A stretch of 20,926 bases of DNA from an uncultured Collinsella sp. Its GTDB lineage: Bacteria > Actinomycetota > Coriobacteriia > Coriobacteriales > Coriobacteriaceae. This document shows, piece by piece, positions 1 to 7,191 of this stretch (position 1 is its first letter; the number at the start of each line of letters is the position of its first letter). The DNA is taken from NCBI GenBank assembly GCA_900754275.1, contig CAAECF010000090.1, positions 1 through 20,926 on the forward strand, read 5' to 3'. The notes below the pieces were generated by a model. The model was not told the DNA's origin. It ran no database searches and worked only from the letters and a program-made list of their open reading frames with translations. The position numbers and the translations under genes were made by a program.

Positions 1-36
1 AAGGGGCTCTCCCGTCCATGGACGGGAGAGCCCCTT
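1..36. terminator. Perfect palindrome, probable bidirectional terminator
   Basis: The first 36 bases form a perfect inverted repeat with arms AAGGGGCTCTCCCGTCC and its complement around a central ATGG. It lies downstream of the minus-strand membrane-protein gene. Read on the minus strand, any T-tract would fall outside the window. Read on the plus strand only TTGTTG follows, so termination in that direction would be weak. Position between a gene end and the window edge suggests a shared terminator; this is inferred. Confidence 0.65.
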
Positions 37-146
37 GTTGCGTTTAGATTGTTGTTGGCCATAGGCTTGCCGGGATGGGCACGGGGGAGGCTCGATGGGG
101 GTGGCCTGGCCCGCGCCGCGGGGGAATCGGTTTGATGCCGGCTTGA

Positions 147-854
147 CTACTCATGGAAAGACGGATTCATCGCCTTCATTACGTGACCAAACTTGTGGTT
201 GAACCAGAAGATGATGTTGCCGATGCTAAAGAACGCGATGATCGTTCCGATAAAGATGTTGTTTGAGGCGATAACCGGAACGCCGATGAACATACTGATG
301 ACGGTGGTCACGACGAGCAGGATGCCATCCCAGAGCCATTTTGCGCGGCCGAAGGGAAGGTTTGTCAGCTTTGCCAGGGCCTGGACTCCACCATCGGGGG
401 GATTGGGAACATAATCCATGTTGACGACTACCGCGCAACCGATTGCGGTAAAGATGATCGAGCACGCGAACAGGACAACGCGAATGCCGAGCGGAATTTC
501 CGCACCGCCGGTGATGGACATGAGGACCATGCCGTAAAGGTCGACGATACGCCCAAAGACCAGGGCAAACGGGAACTGTAGAAGCACCTTGAGCTTAATC
601 TTGCGATACACGATGCACTGGAACAGCATGTCGACGATGTACACGATCGAGCAGGCGTTGCCCAGCGTAAGCCAATCCAGGCCGTTCATCTGGCCGGCTA
701 CCGCGATGACATTGGGAACCGAGTTGGTGGTGGAGCAGCCGAGTCCGCTCTTAACATTTAGAAACACGCCGAGTGCGAGTACAAACACGGCAATTACGTA
801 TGTGACCGGACGTTTCCAGTTCATTGTCGCCTTCTGTGTGGTTTCGTTATCCAT
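147..854 (-). CDS. YczE/YitT-like integral membrane protein
   Basis: This 235-residue protein has about five or six hydrophobic segments and resembles the YczE-like membrane family (COG2364 type), whose role is not established. Visible marks are an N-terminal helix followed by a GLGCS turn, and a loop near residue 150 with NMDYVPNPPDGG, a proline/glycine-rich signature seen in these proteins. The ATG is preceded by AGGAAG with 7-nt spacing, and this ribosome site lies inside the end of the upstream flavoprotein gene, whose stop is only 4 nt away, so translation is probably coupled. Being last in an operon with a dehydrogenase and a flavoprotein, it may move the pathway's substrate or product, or act as a membrane partner; both ideas are guesses. 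Family assignment is moderately sure, function is unknown. Confidence 0.75.
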   Translation of the reverse strand: MDNETTQKATMNWKRPVTYVIAVFVLALGVFLNVKSGLGCSTTNSVPNVIAVAGQMNGLDWLTLGNACSIVYIVDMLFQCIVYRKIKLKVLLQFPFALVFGRIVDLYGMVLMSITGGAEIPLGIRVVLFACSIIFTAIGCAVVVNMDYVPNPPDGGVQALAKLTNLPFGRAKWLWDGILLVVTTVISMFIGVPVIASNNIFIGTIIAFFSIGNIIFWFNHKFGHVMKAMNPSFHE

Positions 855-858
855 GGGG

Positions 859-2853
859 CTACTTCCTTTCTGTTAAAGGCGTACGACTTGTGCGATGCTC
901 TGCCCAGACGGTTTCGAACCAACCGTTTGGCTGTGGGAGTTCAGAGACTTGTTCAGTTCGGCTCGAGAAGGACCCATCTGCCTTGCGTGACGTCACGGTC
1001 ATGAGAAGCCCGGCAGGATGCCCCTCGACAAGTTTTGCGGTCTCGACAAAAGAGCCCTGCGCATCTTGGACAAGTGCCGACCCGCGGCTGCCAAAGGTGT
1101 GGGCCGAAAATGCGATCGCATTCAACAGGGCTTCTTGGGTGACCGACGTATCGCGCGCCTTGAGCATCTGGGGAAGGTCCGCGATATTTTTGACGGTCCA
1201 CGCTTTTTTCCCGGCTGTTTCCTCGCGAATGTGTGCCAGGAGCTTTGCGAGTTCGTTGACGGCATCGACTTTTCGCACTTGCGCGGCTACGCGGGTAATT
1301 TCGCCACGCAGCTCTTCATGGATGTTCGACGTGGTGTCGGTGCCTGTCACACGCGCGGCAAGTTCGCGGACAATCGATTCGGCAAGACTTTCTGGATCCT
1401 TCCACCACACGCCGCTGTCTGGGATGCTTTCGCGAACGGTGCATGCGATATGCTGCGCCGCGCGCATGCTGCCGACTTGCGTGGAGTTGAGTGCACTTCC
1501 TCCAGGTCGATGCACGCCAAAGGTGCCAGCAGCTTCGCCGGCAACGTACAAGCCGTCAACACGTGTTTGCCAGTTGTCGTCAACACGGATGCCGCCGTTG
1601 TTGTGTTGGGCGCATACGGCGATTTCGAGCATCTCATGCTCAAGATCGATGCCATGGTCTCGATATAGGTCGATCGCAAGCGGATTCATCTTTTTAAGAC
1701 GATCGAGCGGCGTCCCAAAGAGCGCCCCGGAGTTTTCCAAGTACGAACGTGCCTCGTCGGAAAGTCCCGAGAAATGCTCATCGAGTCCTGCGGGATTGCT
1801 CCTGAAGTCCATGAAGACTCGGTTTCCCTTGACGGCGATTTGGTCATATACGGCCAGATCGATTCTTGACGAGGCCCTGCGCTTGGTTACGTCAAACGGC
1901 CACTGGTAGCCCTTAAGGAAAACCATGTTGGTTGCCTCAAGAGGGTCCATGCCGTAATCGCTCAGAAACTCATGTTCCTCGCCTTGGGCGTCTACGGCTA
2001 CATAGCGCGGGAGTACCTGCTGGTAGGTGCCCGAAACATTCCAGCGAAACGCGATCGAAGCTAAGCCATACTGCCATTCCTGGAGGTTTGCCGCTTCGGC
2101 GCCCGCTTCGAGGACGGCGCCTGTCATACCGGTCTGGCTGTTGGGATAGACAACCGTGCGGTAGACGGCGGCAGGGCCGCCCGTGCACCAGATGATGTTG
2201 TTGCAGCAGATGAGGACGAGTTTGATTGCCCCCTGCGCCGCGGCATCTTGTTCCAGGCAAGCCACGCCACGTACGCGCGGCTCGGCATCGTTGCCGTCGG
2301 TCAAGATCTTAAAGGCGCACAGCCGGTCTTGGATTTCGATCTGCTTGGAGCGCACCGAGCGCTCGAGAGCCTCAGTCATAAACTTAGAGGTGAGCGGGCC
2401 CGCGCTTGTGCCACGCTGGGCGGGATCGTGATCGGTCTTGTAGCCCACGTATTGTCCGTAAGCATCGGTGGGGAAGGGTACGCCCAGGTTGGCGAGCTTC
2501 ATAAAGCAGCGAACCGAGTTTGCCGCCTCCGCGAGCGCGGTGCGCCCGTCAACGCCTTCGCCTTCAAAGAGCACGTTGGACATCTTCGATACTGAGTCGG
2601 CTTCACCGGGGCCAAGCGACATCTTGTAGTAGGTTTGCTTGTCTGATCCGGTGTTTCGCGAGGTGCCCATGTTGATGCCCTCGGTTACAAGGACAATACT
2701 CTTGCGTCCAAGGTCATGGAGCCAGTCAATTGCATTGAAAGCGGCGGCGCCCGATCCGACCACGACGGTGTCGCGATAGATAACCTCGACCTCCGCCTTG
2801 CTTTCAACACCCGTTCCCAGGCTTACCTTCAAATGCTTGTTGGTATCAGCCAT
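859..2853 (-). CDS. Soluble fumarate reductase/L-aspartate oxidase-like flavoprotein
   Basis: This 664-residue flavoprotein belongs to the FrdA/SdhA/NadB/urocanate-reductase superfamily, which oxidises or reduces C-C bonds using FAD. An FAD Rossmann motif VVGSGAAA lies at residues 31-38, with an acidic E58 at the end of the second strand. Further marks are CTGG at 223-226, AQHNNGGI at 415-422 (H417 sits where FrdA has a substrate-binding histidine) and GLYVAGEAAG at 434-443, followed by R449-PGGS, which matches the FAD/substrate arginine region. There is no signal peptide, Tat motif or haem domain, so it is predicted to be cytosolic, unlike many gut flavin reductases. A longer frame extends to 2940, but the ATG at 2853 has AGGG at 8-nt spacing and lies 10 nt after the SDR stop, so it is preferred. 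The substrate is not recognisable. Confidence 0.85.
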   Translation of the reverse strand: MADTNKHLKVSLGTGVESKAEVEVIYRDTVVVGSGAAAFNAIDWLHDLGRKSIVLVTEGINMGTSRNTGSDKQTYYKMSLGPGEADSVSKMSNVLFEGEGVDGRTALAEAANSVRCFMKLANLGVPFPTDAYGQYVGYKTDHDPAQRGTSAGPLTSKFMTEALERSVRSKQIEIQDRLCAFKILTDGNDAEPRVRGVACLEQDAAAQGAIKLVLICCNNIIWCTGGPAAVYRTVVYPNSQTGMTGAVLEAGAEAANLQEWQYGLASIAFRWNVSGTYQQVLPRYVAVDAQGEEHEFLSDYGMDPLEATNMVFLKGYQWPFDVTKRRASSRIDLAVYDQIAVKGNRVFMDFRSNPAGLDEHFSGLSDEARSYLENSGALFGTPLDRLKKMNPLAIDLYRDHGIDLEHEMLEIAVCAQHNNGGIRVDDNWQTRVDGLYVAGEAAGTFGVHRPGGSALNSTQVGSMRAAQHIACTVRESIPDSGVWWKDPESLAESIVRELAARVTGTDTTSNIHEELRGEITRVAAQVRKVDAVNELAKLLAHIREETAGKKAWTVKNIADLPQMLKARDTSVTQEALLNAIAFSAHTFGSRGSALVQDAQGSFVETAKLVEGHPAGLLMTVTSRKADGSFSSRTEQVSELPQPNGWFETVWAEHRTSRTPLTERK

Positions 2854-2863
2854 GGTGCGGTCC

Positions 2864-3646
2864 CTAGAGGCGTTGGATGTGGAAACCGCCATCCACATCG
2901 ATGGAGTTGCCGGTGGTGTAGGGGAACTTGCCGCTTGCAAAGGCCGATGCGGCGAGTGCGATGTCCTCGGGGTAGCCCCAGCGAGCGATGGGGAAGGCCC
3001 CTTGCTCGATAAGATTGTTGTATTTCTCGTGCACCGTCGAGGTCATGTCGGTCATGATCACGCCGGGGCGGATCTCGTAGACGTTGATGTTTTCGGAAGC
3101 GAGACGGTCGGCATAGAGTTTGGTGAGCATGGAGATTCCGGCCTTGGAGACGCAGTACTCACCGCGGCTCGTCGAGGAAACCGTCGAGGAGCAGCTGGAG
3201 ATATTGATGACGATGCCGCCCTCGATTGTGCCGGCCGCGCGCTCGCGAACCATCTCGTTGGCCACGGCCTGCGTCATGAACATGTTGCCTTTGCAGTTGA
3301 TATTCAGAACGCGATCCCAGCTATCCTCAGTCATCTCGAGGATGTCGTTTCGGACGTTAGGTGCCACGCCGGCGTTGTTCACCAGTACATCGATACGGCC
3401 GTAGTGCTCGACGACCGTCTTGACCAGATGATCACGATCGGCAGTTTGGGAAACGTCCGCCACCACATAAAGCGTGTCGCGGCCCTCCTCGTCCATCCAG
3501 GTAACAGGATCGCCGTATGCGTCCTTGGCGCGGGTTCCCACCACGACGACGACAAATCCGTCGTCGGAGAGCTGGCGCGCGATGGCGCGGCCAATGCCGC
3601 GGGTGCTGCCGGTGACAACGGCAACCTTCTTGATTGAATCGGACAT
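2864..3646 (-). CDS. Classical short-chain dehydrogenase/reductase (FabG-like)
   Basis: This 260-residue NAD(P)-dependent oxidoreductase is a classical SDR. The cofactor motif TGSTRGIG is at residues 12-19, NNAG at 90-93 and the structural Asn at about 117. The catalytic Ser lies at about 150-151, with Y164 and K168 in YCVSK. The C-terminus ends with the usual GNSIDVDGGF segment. Such enzymes are often annotated as 3-oxoacyl-ACP reductase, but the setting (LacI regulator, flavoprotein neighbour, no fatty-acid genes) points rather to oxidation of a sugar, polyol or other hydroxy compound. The ATG at 3646 follows GAGAGGGG with 8-nt spacing. It is first in a three-gene operon and is probably repressed through the LacI-type operator just upstream. 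Substrate and cofactor preference cannot be read. Confidence 0.9.
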   Translation of the reverse strand: MSDSIKKVAVVTGSTRGIGRAIARQLSDDGFVVVVVGTRAKDAYGDPVTWMDEEGRDTLYVVADVSQTADRDHLVKTVVEHYGRIDVLVNNAGVAPNVRNDILEMTEDSWDRVLNINCKGNMFMTQAVANEMVRERAAGTIEGGIVINISSCSSTVSSTSRGEYCVSKAGISMLTKLYADRLASENINVYEIRPGVIMTDMTSTVHEKYNNLIEQGAFPIARWGYPEDIALAASAFASGKFPYTTGNSIDVDGGFHIQRL

Positions 3647-3676
3647 GATCGAATCCCCTCTCTCTTAAGGAAGTCC

Positions 3677-3690
3677 TGAAAGCGCTTACA
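3677..3690. promoter_or_regulatory. LacI-family operator O1 (CRE-like)
   Basis: The sequence TGAAAGCGCTTACA fits the TGWAA-N4-TTACA form with a central CG, which is typical of LacI/GalR/CcpA operators. It lies directly downstream of the candidate -10 of the SDR promoter on the minus strand, so binding there would block initiation. Confidence 0.75.
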
Positions 3691-3718
3691 ATACTAGCGA
3701 GAGGCTTTCTTTTTGCAA
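3691..3718 (-). promoter_or_regulatory. Candidate promoter of the SDR-flavoprotein operon
   Basis: On the minus strand TTGCAA (3718-3713) is followed after 16 nt by TAGTAT (3696-3691). These match the -35 and -10 consensus in 4 and 4 positions. The -10 abuts operator O1, a normal layout for a repressible promoter. Confidence 0.5.
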
Positions 3719-3770
3719 TAAAGTTTGCGCTTAGAACCTGCAAAGTTCCGACGAACGGTAGAAATGGAAC

Positions 3771-3784
3771 TGTAAGCGGTTACA
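3771..3784. promoter_or_regulatory. LacI-family operator O2
   Basis: The sequence TGTAAGCGGTTACA is a near-perfect dyad (only positions 6 and 9 break symmetry) with a central CG, the standard LacI-family site. It lies 94 nt from O1, upstream of the SDR promoter, and could support looping. Confidence 0.75.
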
Positions 3785-3921
3785 AAAAGATGTGCAAGCA
3801 TTCAACGTGCAAGACAGTTCGCTATTGACGGTTTGTCCGGTCATGCAGGAGGGGAGTGGAAGATTGCAGTTGGAGCCGCGGCGCCGGAATGTTAAAGGTC
3901 GACTCGACTTAGCTTTGATGA

Positions 3922-3935
3922 TGTAAACTCTTACA
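3922..3935. promoter_or_regulatory. LacI-family operator O3
   Basis: The sequence TGTAAACTCTTACA has perfect TGTAA/TTACA half sites but lacks the central CG. It lies 81 nt before the regulator start codon and may serve autoregulation. Confidence 0.6.
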
Positions 3936-4015
3936 AACCAGTGTGTGACTGTGGACTTGAGTCCCAAGAGCCTGGGTTGCAGCCGCACTAACAAAATGAA
4001 GGAGGCAAAGGACGC

Positions 4016-5026
4016 GTGACCATCTACGATATTGCGGAACGCGCCGGCGTATCGATTGCCACGGTTTCCCGTGTGGTCAACGGATCGTCCAACGTGAGCG
4101 CCAAGACCAAGGGTCGCGTCCTCGCCGTCATTGAGGAATCGGGCTATACGCCCAATGTGTTTGCTCGGGGTCTGGGTACCGATTCGATGAAGACCGTGGG
4201 CCTTCTCTGCTCGGATATCGGGCATCCCTTTATGGCGCAGGCCGTGTCCCTTTTGGAGAGTGCCCTTGCGGGTCGCGGCTACGATTGCATCCTTGCGTGC
4301 ACGGGTCTTGACGAAAACCGCAAGCTGGCAAATGTTCGGCGCTTGCTTGCCAAACGCATCGATGCCTTGGTGCTTATTAGCTCAAAATACGAAAACCCCG
4401 AGGATTGTAGGGTTCAGCCCGATTATGTCGCGGAGGCGGCTGCCGCCGTACCAGTCTTTGTCGTGAATGGCTGTATTCCCGGCGAACGGGTCTATTGCAC
4501 GGCAAGTACCGATTTCGACATTACGCGCGATGTTACCGCAGCGATGCTGCGTGCCGGGCGACGGCATATCCTGTTTTTGTCCGATGCGCCCGAGTACGTG
4601 GTCCTTCGTCGTAAGCGGGGTTATGAGGCGGCGCTTATCGACGCTGGGATTGACATCGACCCCGCACTCGAAATTGTCGCTCGAAACGACATTCGCTATG
4701 CGGAGCAGCTGCTTAACCAGCGCTCCGAAGAAGGTCTGTTCTTTGATGGTGTGATGGCGACGGAGGATGACCTTGCGATCGGCGCCCTCAAGTTTGCCGC
4801 GCATCACGGGATTTCGGTTCCGGAAGATCTTGACGTATGCGGGTACAACAACACGCCGTTGGCACTCAGCTGCACACCCGAACTAACCTCGATCGATAAC
4901 CAGCTTGAGGCGCAATGCCATGAAACGGTGGAGAACCTTCTCTCTGCCCTGGAGGGCACGGCGGAGATTGTGCGCGAGCGCGTGTTTCCAGCACAGCTGG
5001 TTCGCCGCCAGACCACCTCGTTTTAG
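4016..5026 (+). CDS. LacI/GalR-family transcriptional regulator
   Basis: This 336-residue regulator has the full LacI layout. An N-terminal helix-turn-helix (IYDIAERAGVSIATVSRVVN, residues 3-22) and hinge region (YTPNVFARGL) are followed by a periplasmic-binding-like effector domain from about residue 58. The C-terminal segment DLDVCGYNNTPLA matches the family's usual VxGxDxxPxA strand. The start is GTG at 4016 with GGAGG 10 nt before it. No in-frame ATG upstream fits better. It is divergent from the SDR operon, and three matching operators lie between, so it is the likely repressor of that operon and possibly of itself. The ligand is probably a carbohydrate or derivative, as for most of the family, but cannot be named. 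It converges with the mannose-6-phosphate isomerase gene. Confidence 0.93.
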   Translation: MTIYDIAERAGVSIATVSRVVNGSSNVSAKTKGRVLAVIEESGYTPNVFARGLGTDSMKTVGLLCSDIGHPFMAQAVSLLESALAGRGYDCILACTGLDENRKLANVRRLLAKRIDALVLISSKYENPEDCRVQPDYVAEAAAAVPVFVVNGCIPGERVYCTASTDFDITRDVTAAMLRAGRRHILFLSDAPEYVVLRRKRGYEAALIDAGIDIDPALEIVARNDIRYAEQLLNQRSEEGLFFDGVMATEDDLAIGALKFAAHHGISVPEDLDVCGYNNTPLALSCTPELTSIDNQLEAQCHETVENLLSALEGTAEIVRERVFPAQLVRRQTTSF

Positions 5027-5090
5027 CGCTGGTACTGAAGACGCTATAACTTCCGTCTCCCTGAATTGGGATACGCCCGTCTAAAACACA

Positions 5091-5134
5091 GGGGACGTAC
5101 GCGTGCTTTCAAACGATTGCCCGCGTACGTCCCC
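5091..5134. repeat. 13-bp dyad between convergent genes (REP-like or terminator)
   Basis: The arms GGGGACGTACGCG (5091-5103) and CGCGTACGTCCCC (5122-5134) are perfect complements around an 18-nt loop. No T-tract follows on either strand. A second pair, GAATTGGG (5073-5080) and CCCAATTC (5132-5139), could form an alternative outer fold. It sits between the convergent lacI-type gene and manA, so it may stop both transcripts or be a dispersed palindrome carrying a GGGGAC core. Confidence 0.6.
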
Positions 5135-5165
5135 AATTCCGGCAGGGATGTCCCGGTGTTTGTGA

Positions 5166-6098
5166 TTACAGGTGGCTGATGATCAGTTCCATCTTGCCTT
5201 CGAGTTCGATCTGGTTCACGGTGCTGGGGGCCAGCAGGTGGCTGCCCTTGTGAACGGGGTCGCCGCAGACGGTGCCTTCGCCGTCGATGACCGACAGGCA
5301 CATGAAGGGCCAGCGCTGGTCGAGGGTCTTGCTGCCGTTGACGCGCACGCGATCGACGGTGTAGCAGGAGTTAGACTCGAGCTCGGTCACGCCGTCGATC
5401 TCGGGCGCGGTCACGGTGCCGTCGGTCGGTGCCTGAGCATTGAAGTCGATGCAGTCGAGGCTCTGCTCAATGTGCAGCGGGCGCAGCTTGCCATCGGTGC
5501 CGGGACGGTCGTAGTCGTACAGGCGATACGTCACGTCGCTCGACTGCTGCGTCTCCAAAATGAGCGTGCCGGTCTTGATGGCGTGGACGGTACCGGAATC
5601 AATCTGGAAAAAGTCGCCCTTGTGAATCGGCAGCACGTTGAGCATGTCGTCCCAGCGGCCGTCCTCGATCATACGCGCGGCCTCGGCACGGTCCTTGGCA
5701 CGCTGGCCGACGATGATCGTGGCGCCGGGCTCGCAGTCCAGTACATACCAGCACTCGGTTTTGCCCAGGCTGCCGTTCTCGTGCTCGGCGGCGTACTCGT
5801 CATTGGGATGGATCTGGATCGAAAGGTCGTCCTTGGCGTCTAGAATCTTAATGAGCAGCGGGAACTCCTTGCCCTCGCAGTTACCAAAGAGCTCGCGGTG
5901 CTCGGCCCACAGCCACGAAAGCGTGTGACCGGCGTACGGGCCCTCCGCGATCTGGCAGTCGCCGTTGGGGTGGGCCGAGATAGCCCAACACTCACCGATG
6001 GGACCCTCGGGAATGTCGTAACCAAATACGGTTTCGAGCTGGCGGCCGCCCCAGATCTTCTCGTGGAAGATCGGCGTGAGTTTAATCAAATCGGACAT
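5166..6098 (-). CDS. manA: Mannose-6-phosphate isomerase (class I, short form)
   Basis: This enzyme interconverts mannose 6-phosphate and fructose 6-phosphate in the cytosol. The 310-residue length fits the short bacterial zinc-dependent cupin type. Zinc ligands are visible as H97 in SIQIHPND, E115 in KTECWYVL and H172 in SGTVHAI. The early motif FHEKIWGG and the GECWAISAHPNG stretch are also typical. A frame two codons longer exists, but GGGAG touches that first ATG and is 7 nt from the second ATG at 6098, so the inner start is chosen. It lies 72 nt after the gntR gene on the same strand with only a hairpin between, so the two may be cotranscribed. The product would feed phosphorylated mannose into glycolysis or supply mannose 6-phosphate for glycans. 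Confidence 0.93.
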   Translation of the reverse strand: MSDLIKLTPIFHEKIWGGRQLETVFGYDIPEGPIGECWAISAHPNGDCQIAEGPYAGHTLSWLWAEHRELFGNCEGKEFPLLIKILDAKDDLSIQIHPNDEYAAEHENGSLGKTECWYVLDCEPGATIIVGQRAKDRAEAARMIEDGRWDDMLNVLPIHKGDFFQIDSGTVHAIKTGTLILETQQSSDVTYRLYDYDRPGTDGKLRPLHIEQSLDCIDFNAQAPTDGTVTAPEIDGVTELESNSCYTVDRVRVNGSKTLDQRWPFMCLSVIDGEGTVCGDPVHKGSHLLAPSTVNQIELEGKMELIISHL

Positions 6099-6120
6099 GT
6101 GCATACTCCCATAAGGTTGT

Positions 6121-6158
6121 GCGGGTGCCGCGTAAGACAGCTCAAAACGAGCACCCGC
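6121..6158. repeat. Intercistronic hairpin between gntR and manA
   Basis: The arms GCGGGTGC (6121-6128) and GCACCCGC (6151-6158) form an 8-bp GC-rich stem with a 22-nt loop. No T-run follows in the minus direction, so it is more likely an RNA stability or processing element than a terminator. Confidence 0.5.
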
Positions 6159-6170
6159 CGGATTGCAAAA

Positions 6171-6890
6171 CTAGGCCAGCGTTACGTTGTGTAGCTCAAA
6201 GCGGTCGCCTACGTTGTGCGAGATAGAATATTCAAACGCGGTGCCGCTATCCAAGAAGCCAATCTGGTTGAGTTCGAGCAGGGGAGAGCCGGGTTTGGTA
6301 TCCAGGCGCTCAGCCTCTTCCTCAGTTGCCGCGACGGCGCGAATGGTGCGGTGGAAACTCGAGATCTTGAGTCCGCACTGCTCGCGGATGAAGCTGTAGA
6401 CCGACGCGTACAGGTCTTTTTTCTTAAGACCCGGAATCAGCTCGAGTGGCATATAGGTGTACTCGATAACGATGGGCTGACCATCGACCTCGCGTACGCG
6501 CACGATGTGATAGGCAAAGTCGTCTTCGGCCATTCCCAGCTGGGTCGCAACCTCTGCCGGCGGATTGACGATCGAGAAATCGTAGACCACCGAGGTCACT
6601 TTCTCCCCGCGATGCTCGTACGAAAAGCCTTGGGCACGGTCGTTCTTGCCTTGAAAAAACACCTGGCCGGGAAGCCCCGCCGTGTCCTTGACGTAGGTGC
6701 CCGATCCGCGGCGACTTGTGACCAGGCCCTCCTCGGTGATCTGCTCGATCGCGCGCTTGACGGTGATCTTGGAAACGCCATACAGCTCGCAAAACTCTAC
6801 GACGGTGGGCAGTTTGTCGCCCGGCTTAAGGGAGCCGTCCTCGATGCTTCGACGGATATCTGCAGCTATCGCCTCGTATTTGGGAATCAT
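6171..6890 (-). CDS. GntR/HutC-family regulator with UTRA domain
   Basis: This 239-residue regulator has a winged helix at residues 1-70 (IPKYEAIAADIRRSIEDG, then LPTVVEFCELYGVSKITVKR and the wing RRGSGTYV). A UTRA effector domain from about residue 85 ends in EYSISHNVGDRFELHNV. UTRA members bind small metabolites, commonly phosphosugars. It is divergent from the 6-phospho-beta-glucosidase/PTS operon, so it probably controls that operon in response to a phosphorylated beta-glucoside or glucose 6-phosphate. The ATG has GGAGG at 5-nt spacing. A minus-strand TATACT (6932-6927) is a plausible -10, but its -35 is poor. Whether it represses or activates cannot be seen. Confidence 0.92.
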   Translation of the reverse strand: MIPKYEAIAADIRRSIEDGSLKPGDKLPTVVEFCELYGVSKITVKRAIEQITEEGLVTSRRGSGTYVKDTAGLPGQVFFQGKNDRAQGFSYEHRGEKVTSVVYDFSIVNPPAEVATQLGMAEDDFAYHIVRVREVDGQPIVIEYTYMPLELIPGLKKKDLYASVYSFIREQCGLKISSFHRTIRAVAATEEEAERLDTKPGSPLLELNQIGFLDSGTAFEYSISHNVGDRFELHNVTLA

Positions 6891-6998
6891 GCAATCCTCC
6901 CTTCATATTTGCGTTGATATAAAGAGAGTATACCTACTTAAAAAGCATCCATATGGCTTTCATCAAAAAAGTTCGATAAAGAAAAATAAAAAAGACGC

Positions 6999-7026
6999 TT
7001 TACATAATAAATTAGAGCGCTATAGT
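6999..7026 (+). promoter_or_regulatory. Candidate promoter of the GH1/PTS operon
   Basis: TTTACA (6999-7004) and TATAGT (7021-7026) each match consensus in five of six positions and are 16 nt apart. Transcription would begin near 7033 and give a leader of about 160 nt. Confidence 0.6.
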
Positions 7027-7066
7027 TACAGACAACAAGCGAGATGCATTGGCGTTTGCTTGTGCT

Positions 7067-7160
7067 GTTTGGGGACGGATTTGTTTTGGCGGGCAGGGTA
7101 TCCAGATACCTGGTGCGCGCCCGCGCCGGATTGCCTGCCAAAGCAAGCCCGTCTCCAACC
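7067..7160 (+). ncRNA. Structured leader element before the 6-phospho-beta-glucosidase gene
   Basis: Two 29-nt arms (7067-7095 and 7132-7160) can pair with 23 Watson-Crick pairs, four G-U pairs and two mismatches. The 36-nt tip holds the small dyad GGTATC/GATACC (7097-7110) and a second GC-rich dyad near 7111-7129, so the whole can fold like a three-way junction. It lies inside the predicted transcript leader, ending 31 nt before the start codon. No T-tract follows, so it is not a simple terminator. The outer arm begins with GTTTGGGGACGG, similar to other GGGGAC-bearing dyads in the window. It may be a riboregulator or a small dispersed palindromic element. Confidence 0.5.
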
Positions 7161-7191
7161 GAAAGCTCTAGACACGAAAGCGAGGACTTTG

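Larger units (their letters stand above)
3647..4015. other. Divergent control region with three LacI-type operators
   Basis: This 369-nt gene-free stretch separates the SDR operon from the lacI-type gene. It holds three operators (listed separately), a promoter candidate for the SDR operon and the ribosome site GGAGG (4001-4005) of the regulator gene. No convincing promoter hexamers were found for the regulator itself. Minus-strand open frames crossing the area lack ribosome sites and protein-like composition. Confidence 0.8.
6891..7191. other. AT-rich divergent control region and leader of the beta-glucoside operon
   Basis: This 301-nt gene-free space is clearly AT-rich from about 6905 to 7035, against GC-rich surroundings. 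It holds the promoters for gntR (minus) and the glycosidase (plus), short palindromes GTATAC (6928-6933) and CCATATGG (6949-6956) that might be regulator sites, and a folded leader element (listed separately). The actual GntR operator could not be assigned. Confidence 0.7.

Noticed and set aside
824..1909. 361-codon plus-strand frame over the flavoprotein gene
   Set aside because: Ser/Arg/Cys-rich, no ribosome site, opposite a gene with clear FAD motifs.
3996..4019. Possible leader peptide MKEAKDA overlapping the regulator start
   Set aside because: Its codons are the ribosome site itself and no separate ribosome site precedes it.
6697..7191. N-terminal extension of the GH1 frame back to 6697
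   Set aside because: It would cross the gntR coding start, the promoter and the leader fold; the ATG at 7192 has a good ribosome site and begins at the normal GH1 N-terminus.
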